DNA of 64,000 bases from Pseudidiomarina aestuarii (GTDB lineage: Bacteria; Pseudomonadota; Gammaproteobacteria; Enterobacterales; Alteromonadaceae), in the NCBI RefSeq assembly GCF_003987355.1, contig NZ_PIPR01000001.1:1860001-1924000 (forward strand). Reading direction: 5' to 3'. The notes under the pieces were generated by a model. The model was not told the DNA's origin, ran no database searches, and was given only the letters and a program-made list of their open reading frames with translations. Shown here in pieces: positions 22,510 to 30,244 of this stretch. The position numbers and the translations under genes are program-made. Numbering within the stretch: position 1 is the first letter of the stretch; each line of letters opens with the position of its first letter.

Positions 22510-23136
22510 ATGCTGATACGTTGGTTGATGGCATTGATAACGCTAACTATGGTGGGCACGGCAATGGCTACAGAAGAGCCGAAATACGAAGTGGTCGGCA
22601 AGTTTGGTGATATTGAGCTGCGTTTGTATGAGCCCATGATCGTCGCTGAAACCTGGGTTGACGGTTCAATGGATGACGCTTCCGGTCGCGGCTTTCGCCT
22701 GATTGCTGACTATATCTTTGGCAATAATACAGCTGTTGCAGGTGGTTCACGCGAAATTCCAATGACCGCACCGGTTACTATGGAACCCGAATCGAAAAAA
22801 ATTAGCATGACAGCTCCGGTAACCATGGAAGAGCAAGAGGGTCGCTGGCGCGTACATTTTGTCATGCCAAGTTTGTACACCATGGAAACATTACCTGCAC
22901 CGAACAATGACGCCGTTAAATTGCGCGAAATCCCGGAAAAATATTATGCCGTGATTCAGTTTTCTGGCTTCGCTGGTGAGGAGAAAGTCGCGAAGAAAAC
23001 GGCAGAGTTGATGGCCTTTCTTGCCGAACGTGAACTTGAGCCATTGTCGGCTCCAGAGCTAGCCCGTTATGATCCTCCGTGGACATTGCCCTTTTTCCGC
23101 CGCAATGAAGTCATGGTTGCTTACGCCGCCCAATAA
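22510..23136 (+). CDS. SOUL heme-binding family protein, exported
   Basis: A 208-residue protein with a signal peptide (cleavage near AMA-TEEPKYEVV) followed by a SOUL/HBP domain: YEVVGKFGDIELRLYEP, then the family pattern IPMTAPVTME occurring twice, and a C-terminal PPWTLPFFRRNEVMV. SOUL proteins bind heme or porphyrin in eukaryotes; bacterial members are poorly characterised, so heme binding is inference. It stands between two paralogous unknown genes and is followed by a repeat/hairpin stretch. Confidence 0.85.
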   Translation: MLIRWLMALITLTMVGTAMATEEPKYEVVGKFGDIELRLYEPMIVAETWVDGSMDDASGRGFRLIADYIFGNNTAVAGGSREIPMTAPVTMEPESKKISMTAPVTMEEQEGRWRVHFVMPSLYTMETLPAPNNDAVKLREIPEKYYAVIQFSGFAGEEKVAKKTAELMAFLAERELEPLSAPELARYDPPWTLPFFRRNEVMVAYAAQ

Positions 23137-23170
23137 TTCCTAATTATTCCCCAATATTCCTAATTATTCC
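23132..23170. repeat. Short direct repeat with internal palindrome
   Basis: ATTCCTAATTATTCC occurs at 23136-23150 and again at 23156-23170, a 20-bp period. Within it AATAATT-CCT-AATTATT (23132-23148) is a perfect seven-base inverted repeat. It lies just inside the 3' end of the SOUL gene and the following gap. No function is known; it may be an operator or a slipped duplication. Confidence 0.6.
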
Positions 23171-23174
23171 TGGT

Positions 23175-23199
23175 TTCCACTGGCTTTTGGCCGGTGGAA
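23175..23199 (+). terminator. Hairpin after the SOUL gene, no T-run
   Basis: A ten-base stem (TTCCACTGGC with GCCGGTGGAA, one G-U pair) with a TTTTG loop lies 39 bp after the SOUL stop. There is no poly-T tail, so it may protect the mRNA 3' end or act as a weak terminator rather than a strong intrinsic one. Confidence 0.4.
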
Positions 23200-23269
23200 T
23201 CAGGTATGGTCACATTTCAACAAGTTCGCAACAATCAGAACTCGACTTTCACCGAAGGAATTTTTGATC

Positions 23270-24223
23270 ATGAAAGCTGTAATAGGTGTTGTACTAGCAT
23301 TGATGTTGGCAGTCGGTATCTACATATCTCTGACCAATGATGCTGCGCAACCCACGTTAGTAGCCTCGCCAGAGCTTAAACCGTTGACTCCAAGTGGAAC
23401 AGCTGAACAAGTCAAGCAGTCGCCAACTGAATCTACCGCGTCTGGTGATAGCAAAGTGGCGCCTGAGCCCACTCCGTCAGCAAAAATACCTGATGAGCTC
23501 GCCGCCATTGCGGAGTTGAGCGGACAGGAATTAATGTCGGAACTGATGAAGTACAGTGGTGACGTTCAGTCGACCGTTGAAAATGTTTTATTGTTGATTG
23601 AAGCTGGCTTAATCAGTGTTGACGAGCGGCTCTTTGAGTTTGGGGGGAATCGAGCACTGACCCCGATGGGGATGGCAGTCATGCTGACACAAGGGAACTT
23701 AACAGTAGAGCATTTTGATCGATTCCTAGCGGCTGGCGCGGAACTTTATCGCGATGATATGAATTCAACTTTTATTGCAATGGTCGATCAACCCGAGGTT
23801 ATGAGTGTTTGGTACAAAGAGTTGGGTTATGGGCCTGAAGACCACAAAGAGATGCTAAGTGGTGGGCTGGTGATGGGAAATGCTGCGCTAACAGAGATGA
23901 TTATGCAGGAGAAAAATGGCGAATTAGATCAACTCGAGTTTGAAGAATTTCCAGTCAAGATGGTCATGGCGCAACTCAAAAGTTTGGAATCAGTAAGCCG
24001 CGAAAAGTTAGTCGAAAACCTCGGAAATGCCGAAGAGGGCACCGAGCAAATTGCCGCGGACATGGCGATTGCGCGATTGCAGAACAACCTCGACCAAATT
24101 GAAATTTTACGGCGTTATGGCAATCTTGATGACGAGCAACGCGCAAACTTAGATGCTGCTTATGAAAACGCTCAAAACGCAATTGATATTGTGACTGATA
24201 TTGTTGCCAACATTGATAGTTAA
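23270..24223 (+). CDS. Unrecognised membrane-anchored protein, paralogue of the protein at 21503
   Basis: A 317-residue protein: N-terminal helix (AVIGVVLALMLAVGIYISL), a proline/serine-rich linker to about residue 70, then a mainly helical domain with repeated short leucine-rich blocks (LLIEAGLISVDERLFEFGGN, TQGNLTVEHFDRFLAAGA). It aligns in order with the protein at 21503, so the pair arose by duplication. The ATG at 23270 follows GAAGGA with good spacing. The repeats recall ankyrin-like helices, but this is not firm. Confidence 0.65.
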   Translation: MKAVIGVVLALMLAVGIYISLTNDAAQPTLVASPELKPLTPSGTAEQVKQSPTESTASGDSKVAPEPTPSAKIPDELAAIAELSGQELMSELMKYSGDVQSTVENVLLLIEAGLISVDERLFEFGGNRALTPMGMAVMLTQGNLTVEHFDRFLAAGAELYRDDMNSTFIAMVDQPEVMSVWYKELGYGPEDHKEMLSGGLVMGNAALTEMIMQEKNGELDQLEFEEFPVKMVMAQLKSLESVSREKLVENLGNAEEGTEQIAADMAIARLQNNLDQIEILRRYGNLDDEQRANLDAAYENAQNAIDIVTDIVANIDS

Positions 24224-24335
24224 GAAAGACAGGACGAGATTAGCTGGTATGACTTGCAGATCTCAATTTCGTGTCTCATAGTGACTAAGATCAATAGCAT
24301 CGAATTCGCCTGATTATCATTAAAAGTGCAGGACT

Positions 24336-25334
24336 ATGCCTTCACGACAGCAACTTAAGCAAGTTATCAAAATTCAATCTGAAACCGCTAAGCTTGGGCT
24401 CGACCTTGGTCGAGTCATGCAATTCGTGGTTGAAGAAACGCTGCCTTTGGTCGGTGCTGAGGGCGCTGCCATCGAATTAGCCGAAGATGGGCAAATGGTC
24501 TATCGTGCCGCATCTGGAATTGCAGAGCCGCACTTGGGGTTGCGTCTCAACATGGAAACTAGTTTGTCGGGTCACTGCGTACAAACTGGAGAGATCCTGC
24601 ATTGTTCAGATTGCTTAAGCGATGATCGTGTTGACAAAGCAGCCTGCGCGCGGATGAATTTGCGTTCAATGATTGTATTACCGCTTACCTTTCAAGACAC
24701 CACGGTGGGTGTGTTAAAAGCGATGTCGACGAGTGTTGATAAGTTTTCAGAGGATGATATCGAAGCCATTGGCATGCTGTGTGATTTAGTCGCAGCCAGT
24801 ATGTATTATTCGGTGAAATACGATATTGATAAATTAGTTTACCGCGCTACCCACGATTCATTAACTGGCCTAGCAAATCGTTCGCTATTTATGGATAACC
24901 TTAAAAATAGTCATCAACAAACCGAACTAGGTTACACCTCTTTGGGGTTGTTGATGCTTGATTTGGACGGTTTAAAGCAGGTCAATGACGAGCTAGGTCA
25001 CCAAGCCGGTGATGCCATGATCTTAGAGTTCTCCAAACGCTTGAAGGGTGCAACTCGCAGCACGGACACGGTCGCTCGAATTGGTGGTGACGAGTTCGCG
25101 GTGTTACTGCTGCCATTCGATAAGAGCGATCAGCTCACCGCGTTTACCGCTCGCATTCATGAAGCACTTGCTAAGCCGTTAGCCTATAACGACCGATTAA
25201 TTTCGATCCAGGCAAGTATTGGGAGCGCTGAGCTGCCTTCCGATGGTATCGACTTTAACCAGTTGCTTGAAGTGGCTGATCAGCGAATGTATGAAAATAA
25301 GCGTCGTCGTAAGATGAGCCAAACACCTGAATAA
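24336..25334 (+). CDS. GAF-GGDEF diguanylate cyclase
   Basis: A 332-residue soluble protein. Residues ~10-160 form a GAF domain (LVGAEGAAIELAEDGQMVYRAASG; LSGHCVQTGEILHCSDCL), and residues ~170-328 a GGDEF domain with RIGGDEF and an I-site RSTD nine residues earlier, so c-di-GMP synthesis with feedback inhibition is expected. The GAF ligand is unknown; several cysteines (SDCLSDDRVDKAACAR) could allow redox or metal sensing, which is inference. Confidence 0.88.
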   Translation: MPSRQQLKQVIKIQSETAKLGLDLGRVMQFVVEETLPLVGAEGAAIELAEDGQMVYRAASGIAEPHLGLRLNMETSLSGHCVQTGEILHCSDCLSDDRVDKAACARMNLRSMIVLPLTFQDTTVGVLKAMSTSVDKFSEDDIEAIGMLCDLVAASMYYSVKYDIDKLVYRATHDSLTGLANRSLFMDNLKNSHQQTELGYTSLGLLMLDLDGLKQVNDELGHQAGDAMILEFSKRLKGATRSTDTVARIGGDEFAVLLLPFDKSDQLTAFTARIHEALAKPLAYNDRLISIQASIGSAELPSDGIDFNQLLEVADQRMYENKRRRKMSQTPE

Positions 25335-25351
25335 ATGCTGTAAAAATAAGC

Positions 25352-25385
25352 AAAAAAATAGGGGCACCGCAAGCGATGCCCCTAT
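25352..25385 (-). terminator. Bidirectional hairpin between convergent genes
   Basis: A perfect nine-base stem ATAGGGGCA (25358-25366) with TGCCCCTAT (25377-25385) contains an inner CGC-AA-GCG stem. On the minus strand it is followed by seven T (complement of 25352-25358), making it a strong terminator for the membrane-protein gene to the right; it may also stop the GGDEF gene from the left. Confidence 0.8.
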
Positions 25386-25459
25386 CTTCTAGCAGAATCT
25401 CCCTGGCTGTTCTCCCTCAAGACCTAATCCAAAGAATCCTACTAAAAGCCGGTTTTAAC

Positions 25460-26836
25460 CTACGCAAACCCGAACAATGGTGGGAATGCAAATACCACAA
25501 TGGCTGCCCAAATGGCATATACGGGTATGTAGTTGGTTTGCCAACGTTCAATGGAATTGAACCCACTCTCATGGCGTAAAAAGCGTACGTAATGCCATGC
25601 ATAGCCACTTAAACTAACCAGTAAAATCAAATTCTCGCCCAATGCGGCAACCCGATTCGGGGTGTAACCCATATCGAATATTCGTCCTGCAATTGCAAGG
25701 AGCGCCAGCACATCGACCAACAGAGCCGATATAATTAATGCCAGAAGTAGGACATCAAAGTAGCCAGTGGGTTCACCCGGATCCCGAGACGATACGGCAT
25801 AAAGCACTAAACCCAAAACTAAAATGAGTAACAAATCGAGTCCGATGAGCACATCACGTTGCACATCAAAGCCTTTTCCGGTGGCTAGCATGGTGACCAA
25901 GAAGGCAACTAAAAGCAGCGTAAAGAGTGGTGTAAACACTCGCGTTAGTACCGGGGCCATATTCTCAATGGCAGCCTGCTTCGACTCAACCAGCCAGCCC
26001 GCGACAATAATCGCGCCCATAGCGCCAGCGGGCAGAATCCATTCCTGCGCGAACCACTCCACGTCGAACCCAATGAAACTAAACATACCAATGGTAAACG
26101 CCGTGAGAACACCGCCACCCAACGCCATCAGCACGTAATAGATAACAAACTCACCAGAGAAGCGGATAAAGTCCATGCGCCTTGATTGCGTGCACCACCA
26201 ATCTCCGCTGTACATCACCCCTACCGCAAACCACATCACAATTGGCAAGTGTAATATTGCCAAAATTTCGGTCGAGCCTTGTGGCTCAAACGGAAAGCCG
26301 TTCATGGCTAACGCTAGCACGGTAACAATACCGGCCAAAATCACTATTCCTTGTTTGCCTAGCTGGCGCTTCCAAACAAAATAAAGCGCTAAAAATGGCA
26401 GACAGAACAGTGGCAAATTGTGCGCATAAAGTGGTGTCGAAGGGTCTTCAAAAACCACTCCAAAAGCAGCAGGCAACTTAAAAGCGATGGCAGCGCCAAC
26501 CGCCAGCATCAGCACCACAATAAGTTCCAGATTGAACCAGTTCGCCCCAGTTTCCTGAGGCGCCAGAACTAAATTGCGCCATAAGCGTCCAGAGTGCACC
26601 TCGGCATATTCACGAGAAACCGATTCAATATCACCGACCCGTTTCACCGCTATCAAGAACGCTTCATCGTCATCGAGACCGGAGTTTCCCAAATGTTCAA
26701 TCTGGCCTCGTAAGTGGTCTTCCAGTTCATCAATGTCTTGCGCATTAATGACGGCCCGTTGCGCTAAAAAGTTCTTCCACTCGGAAATTTTTGTTTCAAG
26801 GTCAAAAGCATCAGCATTAAGCGGGTTGGTAGCCAT
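25460..26836 (-). CDS. Multi-pass membrane protein with permease-prefix domain
   Basis: A 458-residue protein. The first ~90 residues (FDLETKISEWKNFLAQRAVINAQDIDELEDHLRGQIEHL... DDDEAFLIAVKRVGD) match the permease-prefix type domain often paired with PadR regulators. About ten transmembrane helices follow. The start ATG at 26836 has AAGGAAG upstream and overlaps the end of the padR gene by 20 bp, so translation is probably coupled. The family's role is unclear; membrane stress or envelope adjustment has been suggested for related pairs, and no substrate can be given. Confidence 0.7.
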   Translation of the reverse strand: MATNPLNADAFDLETKISEWKNFLAQRAVINAQDIDELEDHLRGQIEHLGNSGLDDDEAFLIAVKRVGDIESVSREYAEVHSGRLWRNLVLAPQETGANWFNLELIVVLMLAVGAAIAFKLPAAFGVVFEDPSTPLYAHNLPLFCLPFLALYFVWKRQLGKQGIVILAGIVTVLALAMNGFPFEPQGSTEILAILHLPIVMWFAVGVMYSGDWWCTQSRRMDFIRFSGEFVIYYVLMALGGGVLTAFTIGMFSFIGFDVEWFAQEWILPAGAMGAIIVAGWLVESKQAAIENMAPVLTRVFTPLFTLLLVAFLVTMLATGKGFDVQRDVLIGLDLLLILVLGLVLYAVSSRDPGEPTGYFDVLLLALIISALLVDVLALLAIAGRIFDMGYTPNRVAALGENLILLVSLSGYAWHYVRFLRHESGFNSIERWQTNYIPVYAIWAAIVVFAFPPLFGFA

Positions 26837-27191
26837 GATCATCACTTCCTTGCATCTTGTCGTTAAACTCTTTCCAAACTTTATTCAGCGCTTCATTGAC
26901 GAGCTCCCATTGTTGGCGCTGTTCAACAATGACCTGCTTTCCCGCTGGGGTAATTGCATAGTATTTGCGTTTGCGGCCCGTATCAGCCACGCGCCAGAGC
27001 GAGCGTAAGTAGCCTTGATGTTCAAGTCGGTGCAGCAGTGGATACATCATGCCATCCGTCCAGGTGAGCGCTCCGCCCGAAAGCTCTTCTACTCGCTTCA
27101 CAATCTCGTAGCCGTACGTTTCACCCTCAGCAATAATGGCCAACACTAGAGGTGTAGAGGATGCGGCCATTAAGTCTTTTGATAGATTCAT
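26817..27191 (-). CDS. PadR-family transcriptional regulator
   Basis: A 124-residue PadR regulator: winged helix with LVLAIIAEGETYGYEIVKRVEEL and DGMMYPLLHRLEHQGYLRSLW, then RKRKYYAITPAGKQVI. PadR proteins repress a neighbouring gene and let go on binding a ligand. It is first in an operon with the permease-prefix membrane protein. A nested palindrome lies just upstream (27197-27247), fitting autoregulation. Confidence 0.9.
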   Translation of the reverse strand: MNLSKDLMAASSTPLVLAIIAEGETYGYEIVKRVEELSGGALTWTDGMMYPLLHRLEHQGYLRSLWRVADTGRKRKYYAITPAGKQVIVEQRQQWELVNEALNKVWKEFNDKMQGSDDHGYQPA

Positions 27192-27196
27192 TATTT

Positions 27197-27247
27197 ATAC
27201 CTAGCACTGTTATGTATAGAGCAAGTATACATAGTAGCTCTAGGTAT
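27197..27247. promoter_or_regulatory. Nested palindromic operator upstream of padR
   Basis: Two perfect inverted repeats share one centre at 27222: inner arms TATGTATA (27211-27218) and TATACATA (27226-27233), outer arms ATACCTAG (27197-27204) and CTAGGTAT (27240-27247). The inner element contains the ATGT...ACAT half-sites typical of PadR operators. It begins six bases upstream of the padR start codon, so bound PadR would cover the promoter or leader. Confidence 0.75.
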
Positions 27248-27274
27248 GCAAATAGGATTGTGTGCTAAGTTAGT

Positions 27275-27312
27275 AGTGAACAGTGAACAGTGAACAGTGA
27301 ACAGTGAACAGT
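27275..27312. repeat. Tandem 7-bp repeat (AGTGAAC)x5.4
   Basis: Five exact head-to-tail copies of AGTGAAC plus three more bases run from 27275 to 27312, ending 15 bp before the start of the next gene. Copy number of such short tandem repeats often changes by slippage. A seven-base unit would shift frame or spacing with each change. Confidence 0.95.
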
Positions 27313-27327
27313 AAAAGGGAAAGCATC

Positions 27328-27966
27328 ATGTTACGGAAAATGGGGATATTTCTAGCAGCCTTAGCTTTCGGAGTTGCGGCGATTGCCGAGGAAATGCGAG
27401 CAATTGAATACGAGGCAATGTACGAGCAGTTTGTCGCGAGAGCTGAACAAGGTAAGTATGTCAAAGCAACGCCAGGCTTTACCGTGAGAGATACTGAGCT
27501 TGATTTATCGACGTTGACAGTGATTATTGAGACTCCACAGGGTGAGCGCATTGATGTGGAAATTGAGCCCGCACTTGGTGCCTCGAACTTTCCTATTGAT
27601 AAGACTCTAATTGGTAGCAAGGTTCTCACCAATGCTCCGTCCGGAACTCTAGGATTCATATTGGTATATCAACTCGAACTTGAATTAACCGAAACATGGT
27701 CACGAGATGATGTCGTCGGCAGTATCGAGGAGTTTCAAGAAATCAGAGACCAGCTTGGCTTTTTTGCGCGATTAGTAGCACCCGATTTAGCAGGCTTTAT
27801 TGTTATGTTTGATAACGACGAAGCTCCTACTGCGACTTTTGCAGGTGAAACTATCGAGGGAAAAGACTCGCAATTACTCCTTCCCATAGAGTCAGTTCGA
27901 GAAGATGATTTTTCAGAAATTATATTTTCATCGGTGCCAAGCGAAATCTATTTTTACCTGAATTAG
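27328..27966 (+). CDS. Unrecognised exported protein
   Basis: A 212-residue protein with a signal peptide (MLRKMGIFLAALAFGVAAIAEE). The mature part has short beta-type segments (LDLSTLTVIIETPQGERIDVEIEP) and no motif I recognise. The ATG at 27328 follows AAAAGGGAAAG with good spacing; a longer frame from GTG at 27304 would begin inside the tandem repeat and lacks a signal-peptide start. The seven-base tandem array directly upstream may affect its expression. Confidence 0.6.
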   Translation: MLRKMGIFLAALAFGVAAIAEEMRAIEYEAMYEQFVARAEQGKYVKATPGFTVRDTELDLSTLTVIIETPQGERIDVEIEPALGASNFPIDKTLIGSKVLTNAPSGTLGFILVYQLELELTETWSRDDVVGSIEEFQEIRDQLGFFARLVAPDLAGFIVMFDNDEAPTATFAGETIEGKDSQLLLPIESVREDDFSEIIFSSVPSEIYFYLN

Positions 27967-28074
27967 CCAATGAAAGACTGGCTCGAGTCGGCAGCGTGAC
28001 GCAATAAAGTCGTCACGCACGGGTCAGCTCATGGCATACCATAAGCGCATTGATGGGTTATTGAGAACAAGCAG

Positions 28075-28596
28075 ATGAGACTAAACGGCGATAAGATCAA
28101 ATCTCTGCGTATGGCAAAGGGATGGTCACAAGAGCAGCTGAGCGAAGCGAGCGGACTCAACTTGCGGACGATTCAGCGTTTGGAAAAAGGTGGTGTGGCA
28201 GCTCTGGAGTCAGGTCGAGCTCTAGCAGCGGTTTTCGAAGTCGATTTATCGACACTCATTGTAGACGAAGAGCAAGCGACCAAGCCTGCAGCGTTTCGCA
28301 AGGCGATTGAGCATGCATTCACTCACTATGCTGAGTTCAATGGAAGCAGCAGTCGCTCGCAGTATTGGTGGTTCTTTTTGTTTGTGTTGATAACCGTAGG
28401 TGTGGCGGATTTGATTAACGTGGTGCTAGCCAGCGTAGTCACTTTATTACTGGCATTGCCATTGCTAGCAGTGGGGACGAGGCGTTTGCGCGATGGTGGT
28501 CATAGCCCGTGGTGGCAGTTGTTATTAATTGTACCGTTTGGGCAAGTCGTCGTATTGATTTTATATGCGATGCCAACACTCGAAGAGCGCCCATAA
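28075..28596 (+). CDS. XRE-family HTH / DUF805 fusion protein
   Basis: A 173-residue protein joining two families. Residues 1-60 are a Cro/XRE-type HTH (KIKSLRMAKGWSQEQLSEASGLNLRTIQRLEKG). Residues ~82-170 are a DUF805 membrane domain (AFTHYAEFNGSSSRSQYWWFF, then RRLRDGGHSPWWQLLLIVPFGQ). The result is a membrane-tethered DNA-binding protein candidate. DUF805 has no known function. It is followed at once by a hairpin terminator shared with the convergent BON gene. Confidence 0.8.
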   Translation: MRLNGDKIKSLRMAKGWSQEQLSEASGLNLRTIQRLEKGGVAALESGRALAAVFEVDLSTLIVDEEQATKPAAFRKAIEHAFTHYAEFNGSSSRSQYWWFFLFVLITVGVADLINVVLASVVTLLLALPLLAVGTRRLRDGGHSPWWQLLLIVPFGQVVVLILYAMPTLEERP

Positions 28597-28618
28597 AAAA
28601 GCCCGCCGAAGCGGGCTT
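28594..28618 (-). terminator. Bidirectional hairpin terminator
   Basis: AAGCCCGC (28599-28606) pairs with GCGGGCTT (28611-28618) around CGAA. On the minus strand the stem runs into six or more T, so it terminates the BON lipoprotein gene; on the plus strand it lies directly after the DUF805 fusion stop. Confidence 0.85.
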
Positions 28619-28631
28619 CCAGGGAGAACTC

Positions 28632-29033
28632 TTAGTTTCGAACTTCGATATCGTTCGAGATTGACTCGACACCTTTGATACCCTCAGCAAGTTGCTCGGC
28701 TAAGTCACGTTCCGCATCACTCATGACAACACCGCTTAGAACCACATTCCCATTAATGGTTTCAACATTAATATCTAATGCGCTCACTTGTTCAGCTTCT
28801 GCGAGTGCAGTTTTAATCCGAGCGGTAATCGCAGCATCACTCATGTAATCACCGGCTTTTTCTGCACTGCCACGTGCGTATTCAGCAGCAGCTTTACCTG
28901 CTTCCTGAATTTGCTCAGCAGCATCATTGGTCGTATCTTGCACGCGTTGCGAGTCTTCCTCACTGCAACCCGCAAGGGCCAATGAACCGAGGGTCACGGC
29001 GCCGACTATCATGATCATTCTTGTAAATTGCAT
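28632..29033 (-). CDS. BON-domain lipoprotein
   Basis: A 133-residue lipoprotein: signal sequence with lipobox LALAGC (Cys23), a helical linker, then one BON domain (SDAAITARIKTALAEAE, VETINGNVVLSGVV, AEQLAEGIKGVESISNDIEV). BON proteins such as OsmY and DolP act at the outer membrane or bind phospholipid, often under osmotic or envelope stress. The ATG at 29033 is preceded by AGGAGG. Confidence 0.85.
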   Translation of the reverse strand: MQFTRMIMIVGAVTLGSLALAGCSEEDSQRVQDTTNDAAEQIQEAGKAAAEYARGSAEKAGDYMSDAAITARIKTALAEAEQVSALDINVETINGNVVLSGVVMSDAERDLAEQLAEGIKGVESISNDIEVRN

Positions 29034-29141
29034 CACTAACCTCCTGTGTTTGAAGCACGTTCATCAAAAACGTTACTACTTAGTATAGACACTCCACTCT
29101 CGGTCATAGCATATTTACCCATTCTTTGCGGTCGCTCACGT

Positions 29142-30092
29142 TTACTTAGCTGTATTCGCCAGACGAATCAGATAATCTGCAAGTGCGCCCATGCCAGTTC
29201 GTTCACCGCCAGCGCGCTGTTCAGCGCCACTGTTGTAGTTGGTATTCGTGTTGACGTCGTACACATACAGTTGACCCGCTTCATCTTCTATAAACTCTAT
29301 ACCGGCGACATCCACATGTGCTTGCTGCATAAAGGTTTTGAGCTTCTCGATCACGTCATGGGTATTGTAGCGATCAGTCAGGGTAAATTTATGCTCATTG
29401 GCTACAGGTTCCTCTGTTGTCGGACAGAATGAATCACCAATATCGCAGACATCTGCAGGGCACAATTCAAATCCGTCTTCGGTATTCACTTGCACCGTGT
29501 AAATGAACTGACGACCAACAAATTCGGCGCGAGTGATGTAAGGCGCTTGCGGGCGTACGTATGCTTGCAACAACCAAATTCCATCGAGTGGTTCGGCGTA
29601 GTCGGTGCCACTGACAAATTGCTCAAGTGCAGCTAATGAGTCGTAACGTGCAACGCCAAGGCCCTTTCCGCCACGGTTTGGTTTTAAGATGAGTGGCCAC
29701 TGATTAAATGCAGTTGCAGCGGCAACAATTTGGTCGCGCCCAACTACGGCGCGCGTTGCGGGAACCTTGAGACCTGCTGCTTCTAACGCACGATATTGCG
29801 ACAACTTACAGGTTTCGAGTGCCAATGCTGGGGTGCCATTAACAACCGTTCGACCATATTTTTCCAACCAAGTGAGCGCCATACGAGTTAACTCCGGCGC
29901 GAACCTATGGCCACGAGTGTGTGATGAGGCACTCATGCGGTTGTAATAAACAGCATCGTCAGGAACACTGTCATACGCAATCACACCGCTATCTAAAAAC
30001 CATTCTTTGGCTTCCACGCCGCGTGCTTTAAACGCAGCATGAAGAGGCACAACCCATTCTTCATTTTCATGCATGATCACAATTGGACGCAT
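29142..30092 (-). CDS. ATP-grasp (RimK-like) ligase
   Basis: A 316-residue ATP-grasp enzyme. Visible are a pre-ATP-grasp N-terminal region, the nucleotide loop LILKPNRGGKGLGVARY, and the metal-binding end VAGIEFIEDEAGQLYVYDVNTNTNYN. The family joins an amino acid or peptide to a carboxylate via an acyl-phosphate; the substrate here is not evident. The internal ATG at 30092 has GGAG nine bases upstream and gives a clean beta-strand start (MRPIVIMHENEEW). It is a single gene between convergent/divergent neighbours. Confidence 0.75.
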   Translation of the reverse strand: MRPIVIMHENEEWVVPLHAAFKARGVEAKEWFLDSGVIAYDSVPDDAVYYNRMSASSHTRGHRFAPELTRMALTWLEKYGRTVVNGTPALALETCKLSQYRALEAAGLKVPATRAVVGRDQIVAAATAFNQWPLILKPNRGGKGLGVARYDSLAALEQFVSGTDYAEPLDGIWLLQAYVRPQAPYITRAEFVGRQFIYTVQVNTEDGFELCPADVCDIGDSFCPTTEEPVANEHKFTLTDRYNTHDVIEKLKTFMQQAHVDVAGIEFIEDEAGQLYVYDVNTNTNYNSGAEQRAGGERTGMGALADYLIRLANTAK

Positions 30093-30244
30093 GTATTCGT
30101 ACTCCAAACTCAAACTGACAGATGATTAGTGTAACTTACTGCGTAAAAATCCTTTGGATCTTCGCGTTATAAGTTATGAGTGAGATATTTCCTGCTAAGA
30201 TAAGCACTTCAATGAACCTTCACTGAACAACAAAGGGCGCTACC

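Noticed and set aside
29046-29432. 128-residue plus-strand frame opposite the ATP-grasp gene
   Set aside because: It is antisense to clearly conserved ATP-grasp motifs and has no recognisable features of its own.
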